64,000 bases of DNA from Brevundimonas basaltis (GTDB taxonomy: Bacteria > Pseudomonadota > Alphaproteobacteria > Caulobacterales > Caulobacteraceae). The position numbers and the translations under genes were made by a program. Positions 52,663 through 61,561 of the stretch are shown here, in pieces. Under the pieces are notes generated by a model, which was not told the DNA's origin, ran no database searches, and worked only from the letters and a program-made list of their open reading frames with translations. Within the stretch, counting starts at the first letter, position 1; each line of letters begins with the position of its first letter. The DNA is taken from NCBI RefSeq assembly GCF_014202075.1, contig NZ_JACHFZ010000005.1, forward strand, positions 1 through 64,000. The letters run 5' to 3'.

Positions 52663-52943
52663 GGTTCGTCTCCGGGGTCTTTGCGGCCCGCGCCGGTCAT
52701 CTGCAGCAGAAAGGCGAGGGCCTCCTCGACGGCCGATATCTCCAGCCGGTAGCGGATCGAGGCCCCGTCGCGCTCGGGCGAGACCAGGCCGGCCTCCTTG
52801 AGGGCGTTGAGATGGCCGGTGATGGTCGGCCAGCTCATGTCGAAGGCGGCGGCGATGTCGCCGGACGCCATCGGGCCCTTGCGCAGCATGTCGATGATGC
52901 TGCGCCGGACGGGATGGGACAGGGCCTTGAACAGGGCGTTCAT
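52659..52943 (-). CDS. ArsR-family (SdpR-like) transcriptional regulator
   Basis: A 94-residue winged-helix protein from the ATG at 52943 (MNALFKALSHPVRRSIIDML). The helix-turn-helix reads SGDIAAAFDMSWPTITGHLNALKEAGLV, the wing SPERDGASIRYRL. It lacks metal-binding cysteines, like SdpR, and is coupled to the SdpI-like membrane gene. It probably represses this pair. The leader contains the related sequences TCTAATTAG and GACTAATAG, spaced by AAAA-rich bases, which could be its operator. Confidence 0.87.
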   Translation of the reverse strand: MNALFKALSHPVRRSIIDMLRKGPMASGDIAAAFDMSWPTITGHLNALKEAGLVSPERDGASIRYRLEISAVEEALAFLLQMTGAGRKDPGDEP

Positions 52944-53032
52944 AGGGAAGAGTCTAATTAGGAAAAAGACTAATAGCAAGCGGATTCGGGCGGACGGTCG
53001 TTCCATCCGGGGGCGATCCGGAAAATTCGGTT

Positions 53033-53140
53033 TGGCGGAGTCGGCAGAGTCGACATCTCCGACGCAGGAAATCGCAGTGGCGGAGTCGACAGGGTCGACA
53101 TCGCCGGCCTGGGAGATTCCTTTGGCGGCGGCTCGGGGTT
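53033..53140. repeat. 45-bp tandem repeat rich in GANTC sites
   Basis: Two and a half copies with an exact 45-base period start at 53033, 53078 and 53123, each beginning TGGCGG(A/C). The first two share TGGCGGAGTC, GTCGACATC and a following CGCAG/CCTGG part. GANTC sites occur at 53038-53042, 53047-53051, 53083-53087 and 53115-53119, a much higher density than elsewhere. The whole stretch 52944-53521 has no gene; it holds this repeat, the module at 53194-53298 and the palindrome at 53300-53473. Confidence 0.7.
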
Positions 53141-53193
53141 CGATTGTCAGGGATCGCGTCACGGACATCCGGGCATTATCCGCCCGCCGGCTC

Positions 53194-53298
53194 CTCAGGC
53201 GGGTTCATGACGCTGACCCCGGGACGTTGTGTGGGAAATACAGGCGGTTGATCGTTGAAAGTGTGATGGCTGGCGGCGGATTTGCAGCGCAGCAATCC
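53194..53298. repeat. dispersed intergenic module, copy 2
   Basis: Bases 53194-53213 read CTCAGGCGGGTTCATGACGC, one mismatch from the start of the copy at 19-127, and the end reads TTTGCAGCGCAGCAAT. The interior is diverged but alignable. As in copy 1, a palindromic element follows directly, here of a different family. Confidence 0.6.
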
Positions 53299-53299
53299 A

Positions 53300-53473
53300 C
53301 TTTCGTCATCCTTCGGCGAGCGCAGCGAGACCGGGGGACCCAGCGGCGCGCGCGAGCGCGAAGCCGTCGGGAGCGCCGCTGCTCACGACAGCCTGCCTGA
53401 ACAGATCGCCTTCGGCGCCGCTGGGTCCCCCGGTCTGCGCCGCCTGCGGCGGCTTGCCGGAGGATGACGAAAG
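53300..53473. repeat. long palindromic element
   Basis: A 174-bp inverted-repeat element. CTTTCGTCATCC (53300-53311) is mirrored near 53462-53473, and an exact 21-bp inverted repeat (core ACCGGGGGACCCAGCGG) lies at 53329-53349 and 53415-53435. The GTCATCC start recurs in the elements at 55568-55705 and 61562-61670, so it belongs to that wider family. Confidence 0.75.
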
Positions 53474-53521
53474 GAGAGGGACCGCTCTTAGCGGGGGTTC
53501 AGGAACGTGGTTAGGTCGGTC

Positions 53522-53929
53522 ATGGCATCCAGATGGGTCAGCTTGCTCGCGATCGCCTTGGCGCTCTCGTCATGTTCAGACGGGGGATTGACCGGCTCCA
53601 CGCGGCAGTTTTCGGGCGTCTATCTGCACGAGTTCGAGGGGTCGACCTTTGTCGAGGGCGCGACCGCGATTCCGGCGGAGCGCCCGGGCTATAAGGAGAC
53701 AGACTCGCTGGAGTGGATAGATCAGCCGCGTCTGGAAGACCTGCTGGAGGAGCGTCTGGGCGACGGGAATTGCTACACGGTCCAGCCGATCCTGATCACC
53801 TTTGTCGGTCGGCGGACCCACTACCCGATCGGCGGCGCGGGCCACATGGGATTGCACCCCGGCAAGGTGACGGTGCACAGAGTGATCTCGGCCAAACGGC
53901 TGGGCCCGGCGTTCTGCTACGACCGCTGA
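53522..53929 (+). CDS. hypothetical lipoprotein
   Basis: A 135-residue protein started at ATG 53522 with a lipoprotein signal (MASRWVSLLAIALALSSC, Cys18). The mature part is a small alpha/beta domain with aromatic strands (FSGVYLHEFEGSTFVEG, then YTVQPILITFVGRRTHYP, and a C-terminal CYDR). Two Cys in the mature chain (NCYTV and FCYDR) could form a disulfide. No family is recognised. It is upstream of erpA on the opposite strand. Confidence 0.65.
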   Translation: MASRWVSLLAIALALSSCSDGGLTGSTRQFSGVYLHEFEGSTFVEGATAIPAERPGYKETDSLEWIDQPRLEDLLEERLGDGNCYTVQPILITFVGRRTHYPIGGAGHMGLHPGKVTVHRVISAKRLGPAFCYDR

Positions 53930-53949
53930 ACACCCCCAGCGGCCGCCTC

Positions 53950-54327
53950 TCAGATCGAGAAACTGACCCCGCACCCGCAGCTCGACGCCGCGTTCGGGTT
54001 GCGCACCACGAATTGGGCGCCGGCGAGGTCGTCGACGAAGGCGATCTCGGAGTTCTTGAGGAAGGGCAGTGAGACCGGGTCCACCAGGGCGGCCTGACCG
54101 GCGGTCTCGATGCGCAGGTCGTCGGGTTCGGCGGTCTCGACCAGTTCGAAACGGTACTGGAAACCGGAGCAGCCGCCGCCGTCGACGGCGACGCGGAGCA
54201 GGACGGGATGGCCCTCGGCCTCGGCCAGTTTCGACAGACGGGCGGCGGCGCTGTCGGACAGGGTCAGGCCGTGGCCGCCGGCGTGGGGCGAAATCTCGAA
54301 GGCGGGGGCTGATTGGACGGTGCTCAC
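53950..54327 (-). CDS. erpA: iron-sulfur cluster insertion protein ErpA
   Basis: A 125-residue A-type Fe-S carrier. The three cluster-binding cysteines are Cys53 (GGGCSGFQY) and Cys117/Cys119 (SSCGCGVSFSI). The GLTLSDSAAARLSKL start is normal after a 20-residue leader. It delivers clusters to apoproteins in the cytoplasm. It is divergent from dgt, an arrangement also seen in other alphaproteobacteria. Confidence 0.94.
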   Translation of the reverse strand: MSTVQSAPAFEISPHAGGHGLTLSDSAAARLSKLAEAEGHPVLLRVAVDGGGCSGFQYRFELVETAEPDDLRIETAGQAALVDPVSLPFLKNSEIAFVDDLAGAQFVVRNPNAASSCGCGVSFSI

Positions 54328-54387
54328 AGGGGCCTATATGAGGCGCGAGCGGGCGTTCGCAAAGGCCCGGCCGGAGAATGAGCCGCC

Positions 54388-55566
54388 GTGTTGATCCCTG
54401 AACGCGCGCCCTACGCCGAATATCCCGAGCACAGCCGCGGCCGGCTGACGCCCGAGCCGATCAGCCGCACGCGCAACGCCTACGCCCGCGACCGCGACCG
54501 GATCATCCACGCCACCGCCTTCCGCCGGCTGAAGGAGAAGACCCAGGTGTTCGTGGCGCATGAGGGCGACCACTACCGCACCCGACTGACGCATTCTCTG
54601 GAGGTGGCGCAGATCGCGCGGTCGCTGGCCCATGCGCTGCGGCTGGACACCGATCTGGCCGAGACGGTGGCGCTGGCCCACGACCTGGGCCATCCGCCGT
54701 TCGGCCACGCCGGCGAGGACGAACTGCAGGCCCAGATGCAGCCGTGGGGCGGGTTCGACCACAACGTCCAGACCTTCCGCGTGGTGACCCGGCTGGAGGA
54801 ACGCTATCCGCAGTTCGACGGCTTGAACCTGAGCTGGGAGACGGTCGAGGGGGTGGTCAAGCACAACGGGCCGGTGTCGCACCGTCTGGACGAGCCGGCG
54901 TGGCGGGCCATCGCCGACTATGCCCCCGGATGGGACCTGCGGCTGGACAGTTTCGCCTCGCTGGAGGCGCAGGCGGCCGCGATCGCGGACGACATCGCCT
55001 ACAACAATCATGACGTCGAGGACGGGGTGCAGGCGGGATTGTTCACGCTGGACGATCTGGCCGACGTGCCGCTGATCGGGCCGGTGCTGCACGGGGTGCG
55101 CAAGGACTGGCCGGACATCGACGACCGGATGGTGCGGATCGAGGCGGTGCGGCGAATGATCGGGGTCATGGTCGAGGACGTCCTGGCCGAGACCGAGGCT
55201 CGGATCGAGGCGGCCGACGTCCGCTCGAGCGAGAATGTGCGCACGGCGGGGCGGACGCTGGTGGCGTTTTCGCACGGGATGCTGGCCGATCTGGGGGTGC
55301 TGAGGTCGTTCCTGTTCGAGCGGATGTACCGCCACTATCGCGTCAACCGCACCCGCAGCCAGGCGCGGCGTATCCTGGCCGAGATGTTCCAGCTGTTCAT
55401 GGCCGACCCGGGGACGCTGCCGCCGGAATGGTCGGGCAAGGCGGGGACGGCGGACGAGGCGCGGCGGGCGCGGGCGGTGTGCGACTACATCGCCGGCATG
55501 ACCGACCGCTACGCGATCGAGGAGCACAGGAAGCTGTTCAGCCTCGATCTGGCGCTGGATTTGTAG
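54388..55566 (+). CDS. dgt: deoxyguanosinetriphosphate triphosphohydrolase-like protein
   Basis: A 392-residue HD-domain dNTPase. The metal motif lies in [16 protein letters not shown] and [16 protein letters not shown], with a later [14 protein letters not shown]. It removes triphosphate from dNTPs and controls pool size. The start is GTG 54388, followed by the family [10 protein letters not shown]-type N-terminus. In many relatives argS follows; here a palindromic repeat and then the SPOR gene follow instead. Confidence 0.93.
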   Translation: MLIPERAPYAEYPEHSRGRLTPEPISRTRNAYARDRDRIIHATAFRRLKEKTQVFVAHEGDHYRTRLTHSLEVAQIARSLAHALRLDTDLAETVALAHDLGHPPFGHAGEDELQAQMQPWGGFDHNVQTFRVVTRLEERYPQFDGLNLSWETVEGVVKHNGPVSHRLDEPAWRAIADYAPGWDLRLDSFASLEAQAAAIADDIAYNNHDVEDGVQAGLFTLDDLADVPLIGPVLHGVRKDWPDIDDRMVRIEAVRRMIGVMVEDVLAETEARIEAADVRSSENVRTAGRTLVAFSHGMLADLGVLRSFLFERMYRHYRVNRTRSQARRILAEMFQLFMADPGTLPPEWSGKAGTADEARRARAVCDYIAGMTDRYAIEEHRKLFSLDLALDL

Positions 55567-55567
55567 A

Positions 55568-55705
55568 CCGTCATCCTCGGGCTTGCCCCGAAGTTCAGGG
55601 GCATGGCGGGGCTGCGCGGTGGAGACGGCCTCGATGACGGTGTCCACGCGACCTTCGACGGAGCACCGGACGGTGTGGCCCTCGGGTCAAGCCCGAGGGT
55701 GACGG
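55568..55705. repeat. GTCATCCTCGGGC-type palindromic element
   Basis: CCGTCATCCTCGGGCTTG (55568-55585) is mirrored by CAAGCCCGAGGGTGACGG (55688-55705) with one mismatch, and smaller inverted pairs lie between. It belongs with the elements at 53300-53473 and 61562-61670. It fills most of the gap between dgt and the SPOR gene. Confidence 0.75.
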
Positions 55706-55799
55706 CGAGAGAGGGAACACACGGCCTGAAAAAGGACTCCGACCGGGATAGAGTGCAGGTTCCGCGTCACGATTCGCGCGGCAGACGGAAGGCGCGGCC

Positions 55800-56528
55800 A
55801 TGTCACACGAAGATCCCTATCGCCCCAATCCGGGCCGTGACCGCGGCGCCTATACGCCGCCCACCGACGACGACCTGCCGTTCAACCGCCAGGGCTATGA
55901 CCCGCGCCGGGCCGGCGGGGGCGGCGGCGGAGGCGGCGGCAAGGCTCCGCCGATGACGCTGATCATATCGGCGGTGGTGCTGCTGGCGCTGATCATCGCC
56001 GTGGTGGTCTATTACCGGGCCGGGCCGCGCGCCTCGGGCGACGCCCCGCCCGCCGTGGGCACGCCGGTCGGCGAGATGAAGGGCGAGGTCCCGCTGGAGG
56101 CCCAGCCGGTCGACCCGACCGCCGGCATCGAGGTGTATGCGGAAACCGAGGCCCCCGGGACCGCCCCGACCTTCGTGCCGCCCCCCGAAGAGGCGCAGCC
56201 GCGGCCCGCGCCGGCGGCCGTCGAGACGCCCCCGGCCGCCGCGCCGCCGCCCGCCAGGAAGGCCGAGCCGGCGCCCGTCGCGACCGGTGGGACCTCGACA
56301 GTGCAGATCGGCGCCTTCTCGACCCCGAACATCGCCGAACGGGAATACAACGCCGTGGTCGGCCGCTATCCGCAGTTCACCGAGGGCGGCAGCCGCCGGG
56401 TGCAGGAGGTCACGGCCTCGAACGGCTCGACCGTCTATCGCACCACCGTCAACGGGCTGAGCCGCGAGCAGGCGACCGGTCTGTGCAACGCCATCAAGGG
56501 CGCGGGCGGGGACTGCATCGTCCGGTGA
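55800..56528 (+). CDS. SPOR-domain membrane protein
   Basis: A 242-residue bitopic protein. A cytoplasmic Gly-rich N-terminus (nine Gly in a row near 39-47) precedes a membrane helix (about 52-72, MTLIISAVVLLALIIAVVVY), a Pro/Ala-rich periplasmic linker (73-165) and a C-terminal SPOR domain that starts near STVQIGAFSTPNIAEREYN. SPOR domains bind denuded glycan at the septum, so a division-linked role is likely. Its stop overlaps the nagZ start as GTGA. Confidence 0.9.
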   Translation: MSHEDPYRPNPGRDRGAYTPPTDDDLPFNRQGYDPRRAGGGGGGGGGKAPPMTLIISAVVLLALIIAVVVYYRAGPRASGDAPPAVGTPVGEMKGEVPLEAQPVDPTAGIEVYAETEAPGTAPTFVPPPEEAQPRPAPAAVETPPAAAPPPARKAEPAPVATGGTSTVQIGAFSTPNIAEREYNAVVGRYPQFTEGGSRRVQEVTASNGSTVYRTTVNGLSREQATGLCNAIKGAGGDCIVR

Positions 56529-57577
56529 CGCGCTCGGCGGCGATCTACGGCTGTAGCGGCCATCGGCTGACGGAGGACGAAAAGGCCTTCTTCGCCGAGG
56601 TTCGGCCGTGGGGCTTCATCCTCTTCCGCCGCAATGTCGACAGCCCCGACCAGATGCGGGCCCTGACCGACGAGATGCGCGACTGCGTCGGCGACGCTGA
56701 TGCGCCCGTGCTGATCGACCAGGAGGGCGGCCGGGTGCAGCGGATGGGGCCGCCGCACTGGGCCAGATATCCGCCGGCGGCGGCCTATCTGGAGGCGGCC
56801 GAAGACCTGCTCCGGGCGCGGGAGCTGGTGCGGCTGGGCGCGCGGCTGATGGCCAACGACCTGAGGGCGGTGGGGATCACTGTCGACTGCGCTCCGGTGC
56901 TGGACACGCCCGTGCCCGGCTCTCATGAGATCGTCGGCGACCGGGCCTACGCGGGCGATCCGGCGATCGTCTCGCTGCTGGGCCGGGCGGCGGCGGAGGG
57001 TCTGTTGGCCGGCGGCGTCCTGCCGGTGATCAAGCACATGCCGGGGCATGGCCGGGCCTTCGCCGACAGCCACAAGGCCCTGCCGGTGGTGCACGCCGAT
57101 CTGGCGACGCTGGGGGACTGGGATTTCGCGCCGTTCAGGGCGCTGTCGGACATGCCGCTGGCGATGACGGCGCATGTGGTGTTCGACGCCGTCGATCCGA
57201 AACAGCCGGCGACGACGTCGAAGAAGGTTCTGAAGCTGATGCGGGGCGAGCTGAGCTTTTCCGGATTGATCATGACCGACGACCTGTCGATGAAGGCGCT
57301 GTCGGGGTCGCTGCGCGAGCGGGCCGAGGCTGCGCTGAAGGCGGGCTGCGACGTGGTCCTGCACTGCAACGGCGAGCTGGACGAGATGCGGTCGGTCGCA
57401 GAGGGCGTGGGCAAGCTGAAGGGCAAGGCCGGGAAACGGGCGGCGGCGGCGCTGGCGCGGATCGTGCGCGAGCCGGAGCCGCTGGACGCCTTCGCCACGC
57501 GGGACCGGTTCGACGCCCTGATGGCCGGGCGGCTGGAGGCGGCGAAGGGGCCGGACGTGGGGGAGGCGCAGGCGTGA
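56525..57577 (+). CDS. nagZ: beta-N-acetylhexosaminidase
   Basis: A 350-residue GH3 enzyme that removes N-acetylglucosamine from muropeptides during peptidoglycan recycling in the cytoplasm. Motifs are FILFRRNVDSPDQM, VLIDQEGGRVQRM, the catalytic-loop KHMPGHGRAFADSH (usually KHFPGHG) and LIMTDDLSMKAL with the nucleophile Asp. The GTG start at 56525 overlaps the SPOR gene stop by 4 bases, and the end overlaps scpA likewise. Confidence 0.95.
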   Translation: MTRSAAIYGCSGHRLTEDEKAFFAEVRPWGFILFRRNVDSPDQMRALTDEMRDCVGDADAPVLIDQEGGRVQRMGPPHWARYPPAAAYLEAAEDLLRARELVRLGARLMANDLRAVGITVDCAPVLDTPVPGSHEIVGDRAYAGDPAIVSLLGRAAAEGLLAGGVLPVIKHMPGHGRAFADSHKALPVVHADLATLGDWDFAPFRALSDMPLAMTAHVVFDAVDPKQPATTSKKVLKLMRGELSFSGLIMTDDLSMKALSGSLRERAEAALKAGCDVVLHCNGELDEMRSVAEGVGKLKGKAGKRAAAALARIVREPEPLDAFATRDRFDALMAGRLEAAKGPDVGEAQA

Positions 57578-58392
57578 CCGACGCCTTTCAACCCAATCTG
57601 AACTTCGCGGCCGTCGAACAGGCCGACGCGCACGAGGCCTTCGTCGTCGACCTGGAGGGGTATGAAGGGCCGCTGCATGTCCTGTTGGCCTTGGCGCGGA
57701 CGCAGAAGGTCGATTTGCTGAAGCTGTCGATCACCCGGCTGGCGGAACAGTATCTGGCCTTCGTGCAGGAGGCGCGACGGCGCAATTTCTCGCTGGCGGC
57801 GGACTATCTGGTGATGGCCTCGTGGCTGGCCTATCTGAAGTCCCGCCTGCTGCTGCCGCGCACTGACAAGAAGGGCGAGGAGGCGCCGGCCGAGGAGTTG
57901 GCGGCGGCGCTGGCCTTCCGGCTGCAGAAGCTGGAGGCGATGCGGAAGGCGGTGGAGGCGATCACGGCCCGGCCGCGGCTGAAGCGCGACGTGTTCACCC
58001 GCGGCGATCCGGAGGCGACGGTGATCGTTCCGTCGGACCGGATCGACGCCAGTCTGTACGAGCTGATGGCCGCCTATGTGACGCAGCGGCGGCGCGAGGA
58101 GCAGCGCCACTACAATCCCGGCCAGCGGGTCGAGGCCTTCGCGCTGGAGGCGGCGCGGGACTGGCTGCGAGACGTGCTGCCGCGGCTGGAGGAATGGACG
58201 CCGCTGGAGCGGGTGGCGCCGGAGAAGCAGGGGGAGGCGGGGCCGTCGCAGGCCAGTTTCACCGCCTCGACCCTGTCGGCCAGCCTGGAGCTGGTCAAGG
58301 AGGGGGCCATGGACGTGAAACAGGCCGACGCCTTCGCCGACCTTTATCTGAAGCGGCGCGGGATCGGGCAGGCGCTGGAGCTGGTTCCGTGA
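57574..58392 (+). CDS. scpA: segregation and condensation protein A
   Basis: A 272-residue kleisin of the bacterial SMC complex. The N-terminal block VDLEGYEGPLHVLLALARTQ and KVDLLKLSITRLAEQYL is the ScpA signature, a helical middle with LKSRLLLPRTDKKGEE follows, and the C-terminal winged helix has FADLYLKRRGIGQALEL. With ScpB and SMC it organises the chromosome. The GTG start and stop both overlap neighbours by 4 bases. Confidence 0.95.
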   Translation: MTDAFQPNLNFAAVEQADAHEAFVVDLEGYEGPLHVLLALARTQKVDLLKLSITRLAEQYLAFVQEARRRNFSLAADYLVMASWLAYLKSRLLLPRTDKKGEEAPAEELAAALAFRLQKLEAMRKAVEAITARPRLKRDVFTRGDPEATVIVPSDRIDASLYELMAAYVTQRRREEQRHYNPGQRVEAFALEAARDWLRDVLPRLEEWTPLERVAPEKQGEAGPSQASFTASTLSASLELVKEGAMDVKQADAFADLYLKRRGIGQALELVP

Positions 58393-59051
58393 TCCAGTTC
58401 GCCCCGGATCATCTCGAAATCGAGCGCCGGGTCGAGGCCCTGCTGTTCGCGGCGGCGGGGCCGCTGTCCGCGGCGGAGATCGCGCGGCGGCTGCCCGAGG
58501 GGGCGGATGTGGGCGGGGCCATCTCGGCGCTGCGCGAGCGGTATCAGGGGCGGGGGGTGGAGCTGGAATGCGTCGCCGACCGCTGGCGGTTCCGCACCGC
58601 GCCGGACCTGAGCTTCATGATGACGGAGGAGCGCGAGGAACCGCGGCGGCTGTCGAAGGCGGCGCTGGAGACCCTGGCTATCATCGCCTACCACCAGCCC
58701 TGCACCCGCGCCGAGATCGAGAGCGTGCGCGGGGTGTCGCTGTCCAAGGGGACGCTGGACCTGCTGCTGGAGATGGGTTTCGTGCGGCTGAAGGGGCGCC
58801 GGCGGACGCCGGGACGGCCGGTGACCTATGCCACGGCGGACAAGTTCCTGGAGCATTTCAGCCTGTCGAGCCTGTACGACCTGCCGGGCGTGGCCGAGAT
58901 GAAGGCGGCGGGGCTGCTGGACCTGTCGATCCCGGTCGGTTTCGAGGTGCCGGACCCGTCGCGGGCCGGCGACGACGAGGACGAGACGCCCCTGCTGCCG
59001 GGCGAGGAAGACGGGCCGGAGTTCGCGCAGGATTTCGTCAGCGAGGACTGA
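58389..59051 (+). CDS. scpB: segregation and condensation protein B
   Basis: A 220-residue protein started at GTG 58389, overlapping scpA by 4 bases. ScpB is a dimeric double winged-helix protein; the sequence shows RRVEALLFAAAGPLSAAEIA, LSKAALETLAIIAYHQPCTRAEIESVRGVS and FVRLKGRRRTPGRPVTYATADKFLEHF, all diagnostic. The tail is acidic and disordered. Instead of tatA, frequent in relatives, a repeat element and murC follow. Confidence 0.95.
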   Translation: MIQFAPDHLEIERRVEALLFAAAGPLSAAEIARRLPEGADVGGAISALRERYQGRGVELECVADRWRFRTAPDLSFMMTEEREEPRRLSKAALETLAIIAYHQPCTRAEIESVRGVSLSKGTLDLLLEMGFVRLKGRRRTPGRPVTYATADKFLEHFSLSSLYDLPGVAEMKAAGLLDLSIPVGFEVPDPSRAGDDEDETPLLPGEEDGPEFAQDFVSED

Positions 59052-59063
59052 GCTTCCGGCCGG

Positions 59064-59177
59064 ACCCCTCCACCCCTTTGGGGTCCCCCTCCCCATCGCT
59101 ACGCGACGGGGAGGGGACGGTGGATGTGTCTCCTCCCCATCTTGATGGAGACGGGGACCGCGAAGCGGTGGAGGGGT
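59064..59177. repeat. CCTCCACC/GGGGGAGG palindromic element, copy 3
   Basis: Arms at 59064-59098 (CCCCTCCACCCCTTTGGGGT then CCCCCTCCCCATCG) and 59134-59177 (inverted, ending GCGAAGCGGTGGAGGGG) are related to 21307-21429 and 41717-41760. The gap between scpB and murC consists almost entirely of this element. Confidence 0.75.
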
Positions 59178-59213
59178 GATGCAATCCCGCCAAACCCTCG
59201 CTATGACGCTGCG

Positions 59214-60644
59214 ATGATCGCACGCCTCCGTCCCGTTCCCTTCGACCTCGGTCCCGTCCATTTTGTCGGCATAGGCGGCATCGGCATGAGCGGCATCGCC
59301 GAGATCATGCTCAAGATCGGCTATTCCGTGCAGGGCTCGGACGCCCGGGCCAGCGCCAATACCGAGCGGCTGGAGAAGCTGGGCGCGAAAATCTTCATCG
59401 GCCATGACGCGGGCCACATCGGCGACAGCGTGTCTGCGGTGGTCTATTCGACCGCGGTCAAGGCGACCAATCCCGAGATGACGGCGGCGCGCGAACGGCG
59501 CATCCCGCTGGTGCGCCGGGCCGAGATGCTGGCCGAGCTGATGCGGCTGCAGTTCTCGGTCGCGGTCGGCGGGACGCACGGCAAGACCACGACGACCTCG
59601 ATGGTGGCGGCCATTCTGGACGCCGGCGGGCTGGACCCGACGGTGGTCAACGGCGGCATCATCAACGCCTACGGGACCAACGCCAAGGTCGGCGACGGCG
59701 ACTGGATCGTGGTCGAGGCCGACGAAAGCGACGGCAGCTTCCTGCGCCTGAAGTCGACGGTGGCCATCGTGACCAACATCGACCCCGAGCATCTGGACCA
59801 CTACGGCGACTTTGACGGGGTGCGAAAGGCGTTCGTGGACTTCGTCGAGAACATCCCCTTCTACGGTTTCGCCGCCGTCTGCCTCGATCATCCCGAGGTG
59901 CAGCGGCTGGTGGCCTCGATCGATAACCGGCGGCTGGTGACCTACGGGATCAATCCGCAGGCCATGGTGCGGGCCGAGGGTTGCGAGATGGGGGCCGACG
60001 GTTGCCGCTTCGACGTCGTCATCCAGGGGCGCGGACTGGCGGCGCTGGACGAGCCGGCGCGGATCAAGGGCCTGCACCTGCCGATGGCCGGCTGGCACAA
60101 TGTCTCGAACGCGCTGGCGGCCATCGCCGTGGCGCGCGAGCTGGACGTGTCGGACGAGGACATTCGCGCGGGCCTGGCCGGGTTCGGCGGGGTGCGGCGG
60201 CGCTTCACCACCACCGGCGTGGTCGGCGGGGTGCGGATCGTCGACGACTATGGCCATCACCCGGTGGAGATCGCGGCGGTGCTGAAGGCGGCGCGGCAGG
60301 TGGCGGCGGGCCGGGTCGTCGCCGTGGTGCAGCCGCACCGCTACACCCGGCTGGAATCGCTGATGGAGGAGTTCTCGACCTGTTTCTCGGACGCCGACGT
60401 GGTGATCGTGACCGACGTCTATGCGGCCGGGGAACAGCCGATCGAGGGCGTCGACAAGGACGCGCTGGTCGAGGGCATCCGCCGCTTCGGCCACCGCTCG
60501 GTGCAGGCGCTGGAGGGGCGGGAGGCCCTGCCCGGCGTGATCGCGGCGGAGGCCAAGGACGGCGATCTGGTGGTGCTGCTGGGGGCGGGGGACATTACGC
60601 AGTGGGCGTATGCGCTGCCGGGTCAGCTGGAGGCGCTGGGTTGA
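59214..60644 (+). CDS. murC: UDP-N-acetylmuramate--L-alanine ligase
   Basis: A 476-residue Mur ligase from ATG 59214 ([20 protein letters not shown]); the open frame upstream to 59124 lies in the repeat element. It shows [11 protein letters not shown], the ATP-binding [31 protein letters not shown] and [11 protein letters not shown]. It adds L-alanine to UDP-MurNAc in the cytoplasm. Its stop overlaps the TTG start of murB. Confidence 0.96.
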   Translation: MIARLRPVPFDLGPVHFVGIGGIGMSGIAEIMLKIGYSVQGSDARASANTERLEKLGAKIFIGHDAGHIGDSVSAVVYSTAVKATNPEMTAARERRIPLVRRAEMLAELMRLQFSVAVGGTHGKTTTTSMVAAILDAGGLDPTVVNGGIINAYGTNAKVGDGDWIVVEADESDGSFLRLKSTVAIVTNIDPEHLDHYGDFDGVRKAFVDFVENIPFYGFAAVCLDHPEVQRLVASIDNRRLVTYGINPQAMVRAEGCEMGADGCRFDVVIQGRGLAALDEPARIKGLHLPMAGWHNVSNALAAIAVARELDVSDEDIRAGLAGFGGVRRRFTTTGVVGGVRIVDDYGHHPVEIAAVLKAARQVAAGRVVAVVQPHRYTRLESLMEEFSTCFSDADVVIVTDVYAAGEQPIEGVDKDALVEGIRRFGHRSVQALEGREALPGVIAAEAKDGDLVVLLGAGDITQWAYALPGQLEALG

Positions 60645-61543
60645 AGCCGTTGCCTGAAGTCCGCGGCAAGCTGCTGCGGGACGAGCCCTTGGGGCCGTTC
60701 ACCTGGTTCCGGGTGGGCGGCAACGCCGACGCCCTGTTCATCCCGGCCGACGCCGACGATCTCGCCGATTTCCTGAAGGCGCTGGACCCGGCCGTGCCGG
60801 TTTCGGTGCTGGGCGTCGGCTCCAACGTCATCGTCCGCGACGGCGGGGTCGAGGGTGTGGTGATCCGGCTGGCCGGGCGGCCGTTCGCCGGGATCACGAC
60901 CGAGGGGGACACCATCACCGCAGGCGCGGGCGCGCTGGACTCGATGGTCGCCCGGGCTTCGGCGAAGGCCGGGTTGGCGGGACTGGAGTTCTATGCGGGG
61001 ATTCCGGGCACCATCGGGGGCGCCCTGACCATGAATGCGGGGTGCTACGGGGCGGAGACGAAGGATATTCTGATGTCGGCCTGGGGGCTGAACCGGAAGG
61101 GCGAGCGGGTCGACTTTGCGCTGGCCGACTTCGGCTACACCTACCGCCACTCGGAAGCGCCGGCGGACATCATCTGGATCGAGGCGACCTATCGCGGGAC
61201 GCCCGCCGATCCGGAGGCCGTGTCGGCGAAGATCGCCGAGATCACCTCGCGCCGCGAACAGACCCAGCCGATCCGCGAGAAGACCGGCGGCTCGACCTTC
61301 AAGAACCCGCCGGGGCATTCGTCGTGGAAGCTGGTCGACGAGGCGGGGTGGCGCGGGAAGCTGTTTCAGGCCACCGGCGGCGGGGCGATGTTCAGCGAGC
61401 TGCATTCCAACTTCGTGATCAACCCGGGCGAGGCAACCGCGGCCGACATCGAGGGGCTGGGCGAGGCGGTGCGGGCGGACGTGCGGGCGAAGACCGGGGT
61501 TCAGCTCGACTGGGAGATCAGGCGGATCGGACGGGCGGCCTAG
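60641..61543 (+). CDS. murB: UDP-N-acetylenolpyruvoylglucosamine reductase
   Basis: A 300-residue type II-like MurB flavoenzyme, started at TTG 60641 that overlaps the murC stop as TTGA. FAD-binding blocks are [13 protein letters not shown] and [19 protein letters not shown], then [20 protein letters not shown]; the catalytic Ser is in [18 protein letters not shown]. The [11 protein letters not shown] and GGSTFKNP motifs are typical of alphaproteobacterial MurB. It reduces UDP-GlcNAc-enolpyruvate to UDP-MurNAc. Confidence 0.95.
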   Translation: MKPLPEVRGKLLRDEPLGPFTWFRVGGNADALFIPADADDLADFLKALDPAVPVSVLGVGSNVIVRDGGVEGVVIRLAGRPFAGITTEGDTITAGAGALDSMVARASAKAGLAGLEFYAGIPGTIGGALTMNAGCYGAETKDILMSAWGLNRKGERVDFALADFGYTYRHSEAPADIIWIEATYRGTPADPEAVSAKIAEITSRREQTQPIREKTGGSTFKNPPGHSSWKLVDEAGWRGKLFQATGGGAMFSELHSNFVINPGEATAADIEGLGEAVRADVRAKTGVQLDWEIRRIGRAA

Positions 61544-61561
61544 CAGCTACCTTTCTTGATG

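Noticed and set aside
52944-53168. A 75-residue N-terminal extension of the ArsR-type regulator
   Set aside because: It is open because the tandem repeat period is a multiple of three; the family start at 52943 is standard. Kept only as a note in the repeat finding.
53300-53473. Reading the 174-bp palindrome as a simple terminator
   Set aside because: Too long, no T run, and arms separated by 65 bases; it fits a repeat element better.
58344-60494. A 716-codon minus-strand frame opposite scpB and murC
   Set aside because: Shadow frame running through the repeat element; no domain seen.
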